NCBI GenBank assembly: GCA_051955985.1
Contig: JBQCGD010000020.1
Span: 1-64,000, forward strand
Reading direction: 5' to 3'
DNA from: DATKPA01 sp051955985
GTDB taxonomy: Bacteria > Planctomycetota > Phycisphaerae > WQYP01
Length of the DNA: 64,000 nt
Shown one piece after another: positions 8,876 through 18,329 of the stretch. The notes under the pieces were generated by a model, which was not told where the DNA came from, did no database searches, and saw nothing but the letters and a program-made list of their open reading frames with translations. The first letter of the stretch is position 1, and each line of letters begins with the position of its first letter. Both the position numbers and the translations under genes were made by a program.

Positions 8876-9023
8876 AAAGTGTTACGGCGGGGCGAATCGG
8901 TCCGGATGGGCCGAAAAAAACTCATCTCGACGGCAAACCAATGCCAAAAATCTCGGTCTTATCGAAAAGTTATTTTCGCGCAGCGCAAAAGTGACGTTAT
9001 ATTTCGTGTGATCCATGGTGGCA

Positions 9024-9054
9024 TTTCAGCGGTTTCGCATCGCTGAAATTTCAG
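9024..9054. promoter_or_regulatory. Overlapping palindromes (stem-loop and CTGAAATTTCAG)
   Basis: TTTCAGCG (9024-9031) pairs perfectly with CGCTGAAA (9041-9048) across a 9-base loop, and the right arm overlaps a perfect 12-base palindrome CTGAAATTTCAG (9043-9054). The overlap allows two alternative foldings or two protein-binding sites. It lies about 230 bases upstream of the calpain start. Confidence 0.4.
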
Positions 9055-9283
9055 CAGTTCACTTCGCAGATTCGCTCTGTCTTTGACGGTCAACTTTGGG
9101 TGCAGGGCTCGGGCATCCCGCAGGCAGTTTCTTGCTTGCGGCGCCTCCGCGGAAATTTCATCCTTCCACGGCGCTGACAGTCTGCGCCTGGAAGGGCAGT
9201 TGTGATGGTCTGGACGGTTGTTGCCGGCCAACCCCGGACCAGGTGTCTGCCGGCATGCGAAACGATTTGTACCGGAGGCGAGT

Positions 9284-11161
9284 GTGTCTGAATCCCTTTC
9301 GCGGCATGGTGGCCGGCGTCGTCCTGCACGGGCGCTTGTTGAACCCCTCGAAGCTCGCCAGATGTTGTCAGCCACGATCGCTGCGATCGGGTCGCGGTGG
9401 GGGCACAAGGCATCGCCTTCAGCGGTGGTGGAGGTCGGCGACAGCACTTCTGTCCGCGCCGACGACGCATCCTCGCTGACCCGCGCCAAACTGCAGAGAT
9501 ACTGGATCGGCGGCTACATCGCGATGCGGCCGACCGCCGGGGCCGCGGCGGAATTCACGCTCGATGTGGCGACGCCCGGCGATTACACGCTCACGCTCAA
9601 CACGCTGCAGTTTTCCAGCGGCTCGCTGGAACTCTCGGTCAATGGAAATGATCAAGGATCGGTGACCCTGCGGCCTTCATGGCGCAACCACACCGCGGCG
9701 ACGCTGCACCTGACCCTCGATGCCGGCACCGACGTGCTGCGGATCCAGGCGAACACGGCGACGGCGGTCGATCTCTACGGATTCCGCCTCTCCTACAACG
9801 CGCCGCTGGCCACCGAGCCGGCGCTGCCGACGCCGGTGCCCAGCGCAATTCTGCCGCCCTACACGCCCCCCTCGATGACCGCGACGGGAACGACCGATGC
9901 CACCGGTTCCGACCCGGCGGTGATTCCCGGGCTTTCCGCCATGGCCGTGACCATCAACGAGCACGCGCAGGCGAATTTCAACGAACTGGATGTGACCGGG
10001 GCATTGCCGGGCGAAACGATCCTGGTGACGCAGTCCGGGGGCACTCTGACGATCAAGGCCAACGGCCAGCTTTACCACAACACGATGGCGCTGGGCGAAC
10101 TGGTGATCTACGCCGGCAGCGGGAATGCGACCATCACCGTCGACAGCTCCGTGACGATCCCGACGCGGATCTACTCCGGCCAGGGCAACGACACCATCAA
10201 GAACCTCACCACCGGCCAGGCGACGATCGTCACCCTCACCGGCTATTCCAACACGGTGACGGGCAACGGCATCAACACGGCCTACTGGGTCTCGCCGTCG
10301 GACACCGTCAACGCCAGCAGCATGGAACGAAATGCCCTGTGGGTGCACACGATCTCCGGCTTCTACCAGCCGTACACATCGACGCCCGGCGCCACCGGCT
10401 ACGTGACCAACACGCGCGACGGGGCGAACCTGGTCGATCCGGCAGCGGGCGGCAACGGGTGGACGCGCCTCACGGGCAGCTTCTGGGGCATGGGCCCGAC
10501 GCAGCAGGACATCAACCAGGGGCAGGCGTCTGACTGTTACTTCCTGACGGACCTGCAGTCGCTCGCGCGCCTGCAGCCGGCGCGGTTGCAGCAGATGGCG
10601 GTGGACCTCGGCGACGGCACCTACGCGGTGCGCTTCATGCGCAACGGCAGCCCGGTCTACGTGCGGGTCGATGGCGACCTGCCCACCGCTTCGTGGGGCG
10701 GGTTGTACTACTCGCACCCCGGCGCCAGCGGCGACCAGTGGGTGTCCATCATGGAAAAGGCCTACGCCTACCTCCGCACCGGCGCGAATTCGTATGCGTC
10801 GCTGGACTACGGCTACATGACCAACGTCTATGCGGACCTCGGCGTCAGCAGCTACTCCATGATCCTCGGCGCCGATGGGAATTCGTTCTACACGTCGGTG
10901 AACCAGTCGCTCTCCGCCAAGCAGCCGGTGGATGTCCTCACGCACAATTCCGTCGTGTACGGGGCGCCGCTGGTGGTGTCGCACTGCTATGCGGTCATCG
11001 GCGTGTCGAAGGATGCGGCGGGGGCGGTGTGGGTGACGCTGCGGAATCCCTGGGGCGTCGATGGCTTCAATGTGGATTCGAATCCGAACGATGGGTTCGT
11101 GACGGTGTCGTACGCGGCGCTGTATGCGAACGTGACGTATTACTCGGTCGTCAACGGATAA
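9284..11161 (+). CDS. Secreted calpain-family (C2) cysteine protease with LEPR-XLL N-terminus, copy 1
   Basis: A 625-residue exported protein. Residues 19-29 (EPLEARQMLS) are the LEPR-XLL-type motif found at the N-terminus of many planctomycete surface proteins. A jelly-roll, CBM-like domain occupies about 65-170, a beta-rich linker domain about 220-340, and the calpain-type peptidase about 395-625. The triad is visible: Cys418 in ASDCYFL, His567 in SHCYAV, Asn588 in RNPWG. Calpain-like enzymes are cysteine proteases, classically calcium-dependent; no EF-hand is visible here. GTG 9284 is chosen because GGAGG (9274-9278) sits 5 bases upstream; an in-frame TTG at 9218 has no such site. A longer paralogue follows in tandem. 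Confidence 0.87.
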   Translation: MSESLSRHGGRRRPARALVEPLEARQMLSATIAAIGSRWGHKASPSAVVEVGDSTSVRADDASSLTRAKLQRYWIGGYIAMRPTAGAAAEFTLDVATPGDYTLTLNTLQFSSGSLELSVNGNDQGSVTLRPSWRNHTAATLHLTLDAGTDVLRIQANTATAVDLYGFRLSYNAPLATEPALPTPVPSAILPPYTPPSMTATGTTDATGSDPAVIPGLSAMAVTINEHAQANFNELDVTGALPGETILVTQSGGTLTIKANGQLYHNTMALGELVIYAGSGNATITVDSSVTIPTRIYSGQGNDTIKNLTTGQATIVTLTGYSNTVTGNGINTAYWVSPSDTVNASSMERNALWVHTISGFYQPYTSTPGATGYVTNTRDGANLVDPAAGGNGWTRLTGSFWGMGPTQQDINQGQASDCYFLTDLQSLARLQPARLQQMAVDLGDGTYAVRFMRNGSPVYVRVDGDLPTASWGGLYYSHPGASGDQWVSIMEKAYAYLRTGANSYASLDYGYMTNVYADLGVSSYSMILGADGNSFYTSVNQSLSAKQPVDVLTHNSVVYGAPLVVSHCYAVIGVSKDAAGAVWVTLRNPWGVDGFNVDSNPNDGFVTVSYAALYANVTYYSVVNG

Positions 11162-11629
11162 GCATGGCCGGGCCGGGGGGAAAATCGGCGCAGCACGCCC
11201 GCGGGGGAAGGGGTGCGCGCCGCGCGGCGGCAGGGGGGTGGCGCGGGTGAGGGAAAACTCTTCCCTTTATTGGCTCAACTCATGAAATTGCTTCAATGCC
11301 CGCCGCGTGATTGTCGATAAATACCTCTGCTGATCGGGTTTGCGAGTCAACTGCAAAAAAACGCAGAAATCGCGGAACGAACCTCAGCTCAACAAGCGTT
11401 ATCAGGGTGATTTCGTTCACGGCGAATTCCCGTGCGAGGGTTCCCTCCGCCGGACGGCGCCGTCTTATTTCAAAGTCCGCTCGCCTTTGCCGCGCCACCG
11501 CTGCGCGCCGGGTGAGCCTGGATGCCACCGGGGATCAGCCAGGGACGGCATGGTCAGCAGTGCGACGGGTTGTCGAGCGTCCACCTTCTCCATCCCGCGG
11601 AACCGGGCATCGCCATCAGGGAGGCTATC
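11162..11629. other. Intergenic region between the two calpain genes
   Basis: A 468-base gap with no gene that I could support. It begins with a GC-rich stretch (11210-11240) that could fold, then an AT-richer part (11265-11420) likely to hold the promoter of the second calpain gene. Confidence 0.4.
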
Positions 11630-13915
11630 GTGGAGCACATTCGCTGCAGGCCGATCGTGGACAAATCCCGCCTCGGGATCGAATCGCTGGAAACCCGGTT
11701 GAATCTCTCGACGCTCCATGCCGCGGTCGCGCCCGCGGCGATGGGCCGCCTCGGAACGCAGATCGTCGGCGCCGCCAGGGTGAAGCCCGCCGCCGCCGGC
11801 AAACTCCACGGTGGCGCGGCCGTCGCCTCCACCGGCACCACCACCATCCCCGTCGCCTCCTATTCCAGCATCTACAAATCCCAGCTTGAAGTCGTCAACG
11901 GCCAGCCCGACATCGGGTATGTCTCCCCGAGCGGCGCCTGGATCGAATACACCCTCAACGCGCCCGCCGCCGGCGTCTACACCCTCGGCGTCGACCTCGC
12001 CTCCCCCACCAGTTTCAGCACCCAGGTCTCCGTCAACGCCACCCCCGGCCAGGTCATCACCGGCGGAAGCACCGGCGCCTGGCAGACCTATTACTCCCAC
12101 GCGGCCTCCATCCGCCTCAATGCCGGCGCCAACGTCATCCGCTTTTCCTCCCTCAACGGCACGCAGTACAACCTGCGGAACCTCTCGGTGAAGGCGTCGG
12201 CGGCGTCGCTGATGGTCGGCGACAACACGAACGTGCCGATCGCCGGCTATTCCGCGATCGAGGGGGCGCAACTCGAATTCGTCAACGCCACGCCGGACAT
12301 CGGCTACGTCGCCCGCAAGGGCGCCGCCATCGATTACTCCCTCAATGTCGCCACCGCGGGCACCTACACCATCACCATCGGCGCCTCGGCCGTCACCGGC
12401 GGTAACAAGTTCGACCTCCTCGACAACGGCACGAAGATCGCCACCTTCAAGCTCTCCAACACCCGCGACTGGCAGTCCTACAACAGCTACAGCCAGACCG
12501 TCACCCTCCCCGCCGGCGTGCAGACCCTCGAAATCGCCTCCACCGGCAGCGAGTACAACCTCCAGTCCCTCAAGCTGCAGCGCCAGAGCGCCTCCACCGC
12601 CACGCCCACTCCCCCTGCACCTCCCGCCCCGCCCACCACGCCCGCCACGCCCCCCGCGCCGACGCCTCCCGCCGCGCCCACGCCCCCGGCCACCCCCGCC
12701 GTCACCATCAACCAGCGCTGGATGACCAGCTTCACCGAACTCGACATCAACGCCATCGTCCCCGACGCCTCCCTCACCGTCTCCCAGTCCGGCAACACCT
12801 TCACCATCAACGCCAATGGCCAGCTCCAGACTGTCACCGGCAACTTCGGCGACCTCGTCATCTTCGCCGGCGACGGCAACGCCTCCATCACCGTCGATTC
12901 CTCCGTCAACATCAGCGCCCGCCTCTACGCCGGCGCCGGCAACGATACCCTCAACAACTTCACCTCCGGCCAGGCCACCATCGTCACCCTCGACGGCGGT
13001 TCCGCCACCGTCACCGGCAACGGCATTAACACCGCCTACTGGGTCACCCCGGCCGACGTCGTCCACGCCAGCCCCGCCGAAAAAGCCGCCGGCGATGTCC
13101 ACACCATCGCCAACTTCTACCAGCCCTCCACCACCAATCCCAATGCCAACGGCTACATCTCCAACACCCGCGACGGCGCCACCCTCCCCGATCCCGCCTC
13201 CGCCGGCAACGGCTGGACCCGCCTCACTGCCAGCAGCCTCTGGGGCACCGGCCCCCTCCAGTCCGACGTCAACCAGGGCTTCTCCTCCGACTGCTACTTC
13301 CTCTCGACGCTCTCCTCCCTCGCCCAGGTCCAGCCCGGATCGCTCGAACAGATGGCCGTCGATCTCGGCGACGGCACCTACGCCGTCCAGTTCCTCCGCG
13401 GCGGCAAGCCGACTTATGTCCGCGTGGACGGCGACCTCGCCACCTCCGGCTACGGCGGCCTGCAATACGCCCGCACCGGCGCCTCCGGCAACCAGTGGGC
13501 ACTCCTCATCGAAAAAGCCTACGCCGACTTCCGCTCCGCCAAAAATTCCTACGCCTCCCTCGACTGGGGCTTCAACAGCACCGTCTACTCCGATCTCGGC
13601 ATCAAAAACACCACCATCACCCTCCCCAAAGACCCCAACGCCTTCTTCACCACCGCCGGCAACGCCCTTAACGCCAGCAAAGGCGTCGACATCCTCACCA
13701 ACCCCACCGTCGCCGCCGGCGTCCCCCTCATCGGCTCGCACTGCTACTCCGTCACGGCCGTCGCCAAAGACAACGCCGGCACCGTCTGGGTCACCGTGCG
13801 AAACCCCTGGGGCTACGACGCCTTCAACACCGACAACAACCCCGCCGACGGCCTCGTGACCGTCCAATACTCCGCCCTCCTCGCCAACGCCACCTTCGGC
13901 TGCCTGATGGTCTGA
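11630..13915 (+). CDS. Secreted calpain-family (C2) cysteine protease with LEPR-XLL-like N-terminus, copy 2
   Basis: A 761-residue paralogue of the preceding gene. Its N-terminus carries a divergent LEPR-XLL motif (IESLETRLNLS). Two CBM6/35-like jelly-roll repeats (about 55-180 and 190-315) replace the single one of copy 1, followed by a Pro/Ala/Thr-rich linker, the shared beta-rich domain, and the peptidase. The triad is Cys555 (SDCYFL), His704 (SHCYSV) and Asn725 (RNPWG); the spacings 149 and 21 match copy 1 exactly. GTG 11630 is chosen because AGGGAGG (11618-11624) lies 5 bases upstream. Third-position C is much more frequent here than in copy 1, so codon use has diverged between the duplicates or one was acquired separately. 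Confidence 0.87.
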   Translation: MEHIRCRPIVDKSRLGIESLETRLNLSTLHAAVAPAAMGRLGTQIVGAARVKPAAAGKLHGGAAVASTGTTTIPVASYSSIYKSQLEVVNGQPDIGYVSPSGAWIEYTLNAPAAGVYTLGVDLASPTSFSTQVSVNATPGQVITGGSTGAWQTYYSHAASIRLNAGANVIRFSSLNGTQYNLRNLSVKASAASLMVGDNTNVPIAGYSAIEGAQLEFVNATPDIGYVARKGAAIDYSLNVATAGTYTITIGASAVTGGNKFDLLDNGTKIATFKLSNTRDWQSYNSYSQTVTLPAGVQTLEIASTGSEYNLQSLKLQRQSASTATPTPPAPPAPPTTPATPPAPTPPAAPTPPATPAVTINQRWMTSFTELDINAIVPDASLTVSQSGNTFTINANGQLQTVTGNFGDLVIFAGDGNASITVDSSVNISARLYAGAGNDTLNNFTSGQATIVTLDGGSATVTGNGINTAYWVTPADVVHASPAEKAAGDVHTIANFYQPSTTNPNANGYISNTRDGATLPDPASAGNGWTRLTASSLWGTGPLQSDVNQGFSSDCYFLSTLSSLAQVQPGSLEQMAVDLGDGTYAVQFLRGGKPTYVRVDGDLATSGYGGLQYARTGASGNQWALLIEKAYADFRSAKNSYASLDWGFNSTVYSDLGIKNTTITLPKDPNAFFTTAGNALNASKGVDILTNPTVAAGVPLIGSHCYSVTAVAKDNAGTVWVTVRNPWGYDAFNTDNNPADGLVTVQYSALLANATFGCLMV

Positions 13916-13934
13916 CAAACCCACCCCAGGGTGC

Positions 13935-13969
13935 CATGCTTATGGCCCAACCTCGGGGCCATAAGCATG
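13935..13969. terminator. Perfect 14-base hairpin between convergent genes
   Basis: CATGCTTATGGCCC (13935-13948) and its exact complement (13956-13969) are separated by 7 bases. It lies just after the calpain stop and before the end of the convergent ABC gene. There is no T-run, so it may be a bidirectional or rho-assisted terminator or one of the window's palindromic repeats. Confidence 0.5.
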
Positions 13970-14020
13970 CCAGTTGGATCCGCAAAACCACATTGCACCC
14001 CCTCCCCAAACAATCATTGA

Positions 14021-14083
14021 AACCACGGAGAACACGGAGCACACGGAGAAAAAAACTCCGTGCCCTCCGTGTCCTCCGTGGTT
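14021..14083. repeat. CACGGAG word array forming a long imperfect hairpin
   Basis: Three CACGGAG words (14021-14048) are followed by seven A residues and then the inverted CTCCGTG array (14056-14083). The arms pair at 25 of 28 positions. It lies between the convergent calpain and ABC exporter genes. Confidence 0.7.
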
Positions 14084-14116
14084 TTAAACCGTCTCTTTCG
14101 TGGCGAATTGAGCCGT

Positions 14117-16057
14117 TCACCCAATCTCCCGCGTAAACTGCCGATACAACTCCGCATACTTCCCCCCGCTCTCCAGCAGCGACGCATGCGTCCCCCGCTC
14201 GATGATCTCCCCATGATCCATCACAATCACCTGGTCCGCCCGCGTCACCGTGCTTAACCGATGCGCCACGATAAACGTCGTCCGATGCAGCACCAGCTTC
14301 TCCAGCGCCTCCTGGATCACCATCTCCGTGTGCGTATCCACCGCGCTCGTCGCTTCATCGAGCATCAGGATCCGCGGATTCGCTACAAACGCCCGCGTGA
14401 AGCAGATTAACTGCCGCTGCCCCAGCGACATCGCCGCCCCGCGCTCCCCCACCTGCGTGTGGTACCCATCCTTCAGCGCACTTAGAATCTCATGGCTCCC
14501 CAGCGCCCGCGCCGCCGCCTCCACCTCCGCCTCCGTCGCCGCCGGATTGGCATAACGAATATTCTCCAGCACCGTCCCGCTGAACAGATAATTCGCCTGC
14601 GACACAATCCCCATCTGCCGGTGCAGGCTCTCCGACGTCACCTCCCGCAGATCATGCCCATCCACCAGCACCCGCCCCGCCTGCGGCAAATAGTACCGGC
14701 AAATCAGGTTCATGATCGTGCTCTTCCCGCACCCCGTGTGCCCCACCAGCGCAATCGTCTGCCCCGGCAACGCCTCGAAACTCACCCCCTTCAGCACCGG
14801 CTTGTCCGCCACGTAATGAAAACTCACCCCCTCAAAGGTCACCCGCCCCGCAATCTCCGGCAACGGCTTCGCCTCCGGCTTGTCCATCACCTCCGGCTTC
14901 TGATCCAAGAGCGCAAACACCCGCTCCGCCGATGCCATCGACTGCATCATCTCGTTATGAAAATTCCCAAAGTTCAGCACCGGCCCCATGAACCAGTCCC
15001 AGTACATCGTGAGCGCCACCAGCGTCCCCACCGTCAACCCCTTCGCCCCGCCCTCGACGACCAGGTAGCACCCGTAAATAAAAATGATCACCTTCCCGAT
15101 GTATCCCACCACCCCCAGCAGCGGCTGGTACATCCCATTGACAATCGCCGCCGCCACGTTGTTGTACGTGTTCGCATCCTGCAGCACATTGAAGTTCGAA
15201 AGGTTCTCCGTCTGCCGGTTGTACGCCGCCACCACGCGCATCCCGTTGATGTTCTCCGCCAGGTTCGTGCTCACCCGCGTGTACGCCTCCCGCGCCGCCC
15301 GCCACTTCACGCCGATCCGGCTCCGGTAGAAATGGTTCATGAAGTACAGCACCGGCCCGAGCCACAGTACCGAGAGGGCAATCCGCCAGTCCGAGATTAG
15401 CAGCATCGTCGCCGCGACGAGCATCATCATCGCATTGATAAACACCGTGTTGATGCCGTTGATGATCGGGTTCGACAGCGCATCAATATCCGAAGTCCCG
15501 CGCGACAGGATCCGCCCGAACTTCGTCTTGTCATAAAACGACATGCTCAACCGCTGCAGGTGCGTGAAGACCGCCATCCGGATCGACAGGATCACCTGCT
15601 CCCCGAACTTCCGGTTGTAGTGGAAATTGAACCGGTTGATCAGGTTCGCCGCCAGCACCGCGCACCCCCACAGCGCAATCGTCATCCCGATGCTGTAAAA
15701 CGCCCGCCACGGCCCGGCCAACTGCGTGATCCACGTTCCGACGATCGGCGCCATCCACCGCATCACCGGATGCACATCCCCCCGAATGTCATGGTCGATC
15801 AGGTGCCGCAGAAACATCGGCCCCGTCATCTCCAGCCCCGTGAACATCAGGTTCAACACCAGCGCCAGCACATACGCCCACTTGAACGGCATCATCCACG
15901 CCAGCAGCTTCTTCACCACCGGCCATTCCAGCGGCTTGTACGCCTCCTCCCCCTCCGGCGCATTGGGGTCCTTCCCCGACGGCGCAGCCGTGCTCTTCGC
16001 GCCCGCCACAATCGCCCGCTGCTTCCGCTTCAAGAGCATGTTCTCGAGAATCGTCAT
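14117..16057 (-). CDS. ABC transporter, fused permease and ATPase (exporter subunit with divergent signature)
   Basis: A 646-residue type IV ABC exporter half: about six transmembrane segments in residues 50-360, then a nucleotide-binding domain with Walker A (GHTGCGKST), signature MSLGQRQ in place of LSGGQ, Walker B LMLDEATSAVD with the catalytic Glu intact, and the H-loop VAHRLSTV. The gene upstream encodes a similar half with a normal signature but Asp instead of the catalytic Glu. The two defects are complementary, as in heterodimeric exporters with one degenerate ATP site. The substrate is unknown; lipids, peptides and drugs are all handled by this fold. Translation may begin at ATG 16057 or 16039; neither has a clear Shine-Dalgarno. 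Confidence 0.9.
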   Translation of the reverse strand: MTILENMLLKRKQRAIVAGAKSTAAPSGKDPNAPEGEEAYKPLEWPVVKKLLAWMMPFKWAYVLALVLNLMFTGLEMTGPMFLRHLIDHDIRGDVHPVMRWMAPIVGTWITQLAGPWRAFYSIGMTIALWGCAVLAANLINRFNFHYNRKFGEQVILSIRMAVFTHLQRLSMSFYDKTKFGRILSRGTSDIDALSNPIINGINTVFINAMMMLVAATMLLISDWRIALSVLWLGPVLYFMNHFYRSRIGVKWRAAREAYTRVSTNLAENINGMRVVAAYNRQTENLSNFNVLQDANTYNNVAAAIVNGMYQPLLGVVGYIGKVIIFIYGCYLVVEGGAKGLTVGTLVALTMYWDWFMGPVLNFGNFHNEMMQSMASAERVFALLDQKPEVMDKPEAKPLPEIAGRVTFEGVSFHYVADKPVLKGVSFEALPGQTIALVGHTGCGKSTIMNLICRYYLPQAGRVLVDGHDLREVTSESLHRQMGIVSQANYLFSGTVLENIRYANPAATEAEVEAAARALGSHEILSALKDGYHTQVGERGAAMSLGQRQLICFTRAFVANPRILMLDEATSAVDTHTEMVIQEALEKLVLHRTTFIVAHRLSTVTRADQVIVMDHGEIIERGTHASLLESGGKYAELYRQFTREIG

Positions 16058-16061
16058 GTAG

Positions 16062-16139
16062 GTAACTGGTAATTTTTAATTGGTAATTGGAAGGAGCGAT
16101 CCCGCGCCAGCGAATTACCATTTACTATTTACCAATTAC
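16062..16139. repeat. TAATTGG/CCAATTA inverted word pair
   Basis: The left arm (16062-16090, GTAACTGGTAATTTTTAATT and on) and right arm (16112-16139) are imperfect inverted repeats built of TAATTGG words, separated by 21 bases. They fill the gap between the two ABC genes and could fold when transcribed. Confidence 0.6.
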
Positions 16140-16144
16140 ACCTC

Positions 16145-16183
16145 CTTCGTGGTCCTTCGTGCCTTCGTGCCCTTCGTGTTTAC
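16145..16183. repeat. CCTTCGTG tandem words
   Basis: Four CTTCGTG words in near tandem (CCTTCGTGG, TCCTTCGTG, CCTTCGTG, CCCTTCGTG) lie just before the stop of the upstream ABC gene. The complementary CACGAAG words occur at 35256-35290. Confidence 0.65.
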
Positions 16184-16195
16184 GTCGTCGCTTCC

Positions 16196-18142
16196 TCACG
16201 TCTTCGCCGCCGCAATATCCGCCTTCTTCCCCGCCTTCGCCAGAAGCTCCCGCTCCTGGTACGCCAACTGCACCTCTGCAATATGCCGGTAATGCCCATG
16301 CTCGCGCATCAGCTCCTCATGCGTCCCCGCCTGCGTAATCCGCCCGCGCTCCAGCACGATCACCAGGTCCGCCGCCTTCACCGTCGACAACCGGTGCGCA
16401 ATGATGAACACCGTCCGATCCACCATCACCAGCTCCAGCGCCCGCGAAATCAGGTGCTCCGTCTCCGGATCCACCGCCGCCAACGCATCATCCAGCACCA
16501 GGATCCGCGGATTCGAAATGATCCCCCGCGCAATCGCCAGCCGCTGCCGCTGCCCCCCGCTCAGCGTCGCTCCACGCTCCCCCAGCATCGTCTCATATCC
16601 CTGCGGCAACTCCATGATGAACTCGTGCGCCTGCGCCACCCGCGCCGCCGCCTCCACATCCCCCATCGTCGCCTCCGGATGTCCATAGCGAATGTTGTTC
16701 GCCACCGTGTCCGAAAACAAAAACGTCTCCTGGAACACAAACCCGATCTCCCCGCGCAAACTCTTCAACGTCACATCCCGGATATCCGCCCCATCGATCA
16801 GAATCTTCCCCCGCTGCGGATCATAAAACCGCGCGAGCAACTGCATCAGCGTGCTCTTCCCAGACCCCGTTGGCCCCACCAGCGCCACCACGCTCCCCCC
16901 CGGCACATCAAACGCAATGTCCTCCACCACCGGCTTTCCGGGGTCGTACCCAAACGTCACAAAATGAAAATCCACCGCCCCGCCAACCCCCGCCCCCTTC
17001 GGTAAATCCACCGCGTCCGCCTTCTCCGGCACCGTCGACGGCGCATCCAATATCTCAAAAAACCGCCGCGACGACGTGATCGCCTTCTGATACTGCTCCG
17101 TGATCTGGTTCACCTGCTGCAGCCGCGCCAGGATCGCCCCCATCGCCGTCCCCACCACCAGCAGATCCCCCACCTTCACCTTCCGGATCGCATCCGCCGG
17201 CAACCCCATAGTCTTGACCACCAGCACCGCCCCGATCGCAATCAGCGCCAGGTTCGCCGCGCTCGCCGCCCCGCGCACGATCGGCACGAAATTCCGCCAC
17301 AGTGCCACCGTCTCCATGATCCGGTCAAAATACCGCCCCGCCGCCCCCCGGTACTTCGCGATCTCCGTCTCCTGCGTCGCAAACGCCTTCACCACGTGCA
17401 CCCCCGCCACGTTCTCCGTGAACACCGTCACCATCGCGTCCCCCGCCTCCATCATCGCCAGTTGCCGCGGCTGCATCTTTTTGCTGAACCGCAGGATGTA
17501 CACGATCCAGAACGGCACCGGGATCAGCGCCGCCAGCCCCAGCCACGGGCTGATGAACATAATCACCACCCAGTACCCGATGACAAACGCCACGATCTCC
17601 ATCAACAACACAATCCCCATCTGCAGAAACGCCCGCACGTTCTGCAGGTCCGACAGCGCCCGATTGATCAACGCCCCGCTGGAATGCTCATCGTGAAACG
17701 CAAACCCCACCCGCTGCAGCCGGTCATACACCGCCGCCCGCATGTGAAACACCATGTCCATCGTGAACTTCGAGTTCACAAACTCCCGGAAAAACCGCAC
17801 CACCCCGCTCAGCATCACGAGCAACCCCAGCACCATCACCATGAACACGATCGTCCGCACCGGCTCGTGATGCATCGCCTTCCAGAACGATTCATGCCCC
17901 ACCGGCACAGCCCCCGCCGCCTGCCGATTCTCCAGCGCCTGGATCGCATTCACCACCGTCCCCATCATCCGCGTCGACAGCACATCCAGCGTCATCCACA
18001 CGATCACCATGATCACCGCCGCCGACGCGATCCCCTTCACCGGCCAGATGAATTTCACCATCCGGCGCAGCAGCTCCCCGTTGGTGGCGCTCCTCCCCCT
18101 CGGCGCCCCCGCCCCGCCTGAATTGTCGCGCTCACTCGCCAT
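16196..18142 (-). CDS. ABC transporter, fused permease and ATPase (exporter subunit with Walker B Asp)
   Basis: A 648-residue ABC exporter half. The N-terminal about 25 residues are cytoplasmic; residues about 30-350 hold the transmembrane segments, with a periplasmic loop around 65-100. The ATPase domain has Walker A (GPTGSGKST), Q-loop, canonical signature LSGGQRQR, Walker B LVLDDALAAVD in which the usual catalytic Glu is Asp, and IAHRLSTV. Taken with the downstream partner, one composite site is consensus (this signature plus partner Glu) and the other degenerate (this Asp plus partner SLGQ). The two genes are separated by 138 bases of word repeats and are read in the same direction. Confidence 0.9.
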   Translation of the reverse strand: MASERDNSGGAGAPRGRSATNGELLRRMVKFIWPVKGIASAAVIMVIVWMTLDVLSTRMMGTVVNAIQALENRQAAGAVPVGHESFWKAMHHEPVRTIVFMVMVLGLLVMLSGVVRFFREFVNSKFTMDMVFHMRAAVYDRLQRVGFAFHDEHSSGALINRALSDLQNVRAFLQMGIVLLMEIVAFVIGYWVVIMFISPWLGLAALIPVPFWIVYILRFSKKMQPRQLAMMEAGDAMVTVFTENVAGVHVVKAFATQETEIAKYRGAAGRYFDRIMETVALWRNFVPIVRGAASAANLALIAIGAVLVVKTMGLPADAIRKVKVGDLLVVGTAMGAILARLQQVNQITEQYQKAITSSRRFFEILDAPSTVPEKADAVDLPKGAGVGGAVDFHFVTFGYDPGKPVVEDIAFDVPGGSVVALVGPTGSGKSTLMQLLARFYDPQRGKILIDGADIRDVTLKSLRGEIGFVFQETFLFSDTVANNIRYGHPEATMGDVEAAARVAQAHEFIMELPQGYETMLGERGATLSGGQRQRLAIARGIISNPRILVLDDALAAVDPETEHLISRALELVMVDRTVFIIAHRLSTVKAADLVIVLERGRITQAGTHEELMREHGHYRHIAEVQLAYQERELLAKAGKKADIAAAKT

Positions 18143-18207
18143 CCTGCCGGCCCTGCTTCGCCAAAAACCCCCATTTTACTCCCCCTGCTGCAAGCAACCA
18201 CCCACCC

Positions 18208-18225
18208 AATCGAAAATCGAAAATC
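18208..18225. repeat. AATCGAAAATCGAAAATC word repeat
   Basis: An ATCGAAA tandem word upstream of the glycine-zipper gene. The inverted word (TTTTCGATTTTCG) is found at 60566-60592 between the BLUF gene and mutL. Confidence 0.5.
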
Positions 18226-18329
18226 CTCGCCCTCCCCAAATGCTACAATAGAGGCAGTTGGTGCCTCCCCCCCTCACTTCGGCACCCCCTTTGCGGATTC
18301 TTCCTGTTGTCAACCAAAGGAGGTCTCGC

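Larger units (their letters stand above)
8786..9283. other. Divergent intergenic region upstream of the first secreted calpain gene
   Basis: A 498-base gap between two divergently transcribed secreted-protein genes. No convincing gene was seen. It is AT-richer than its surroundings at 8930-9005 and holds several inverted repeats, annotated separately, so it probably contains both promoters. Confidence 0.5.

Noticed and set aside
8786..8880. A possible sigma-54 promoter (GGAATTATGTTGC)
   Set aside because: The spacing between GG and GC is 9 and not 10 bases, and the rest of the -24/-12 consensus is missing.
12487..13924. Long minus-strand frames (Gly, Val, Glu-rich) across the second calpain gene
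   Set aside because: Shadow of a strongly C-biased coding strand; the plus strand has the C2 triad in the right order.
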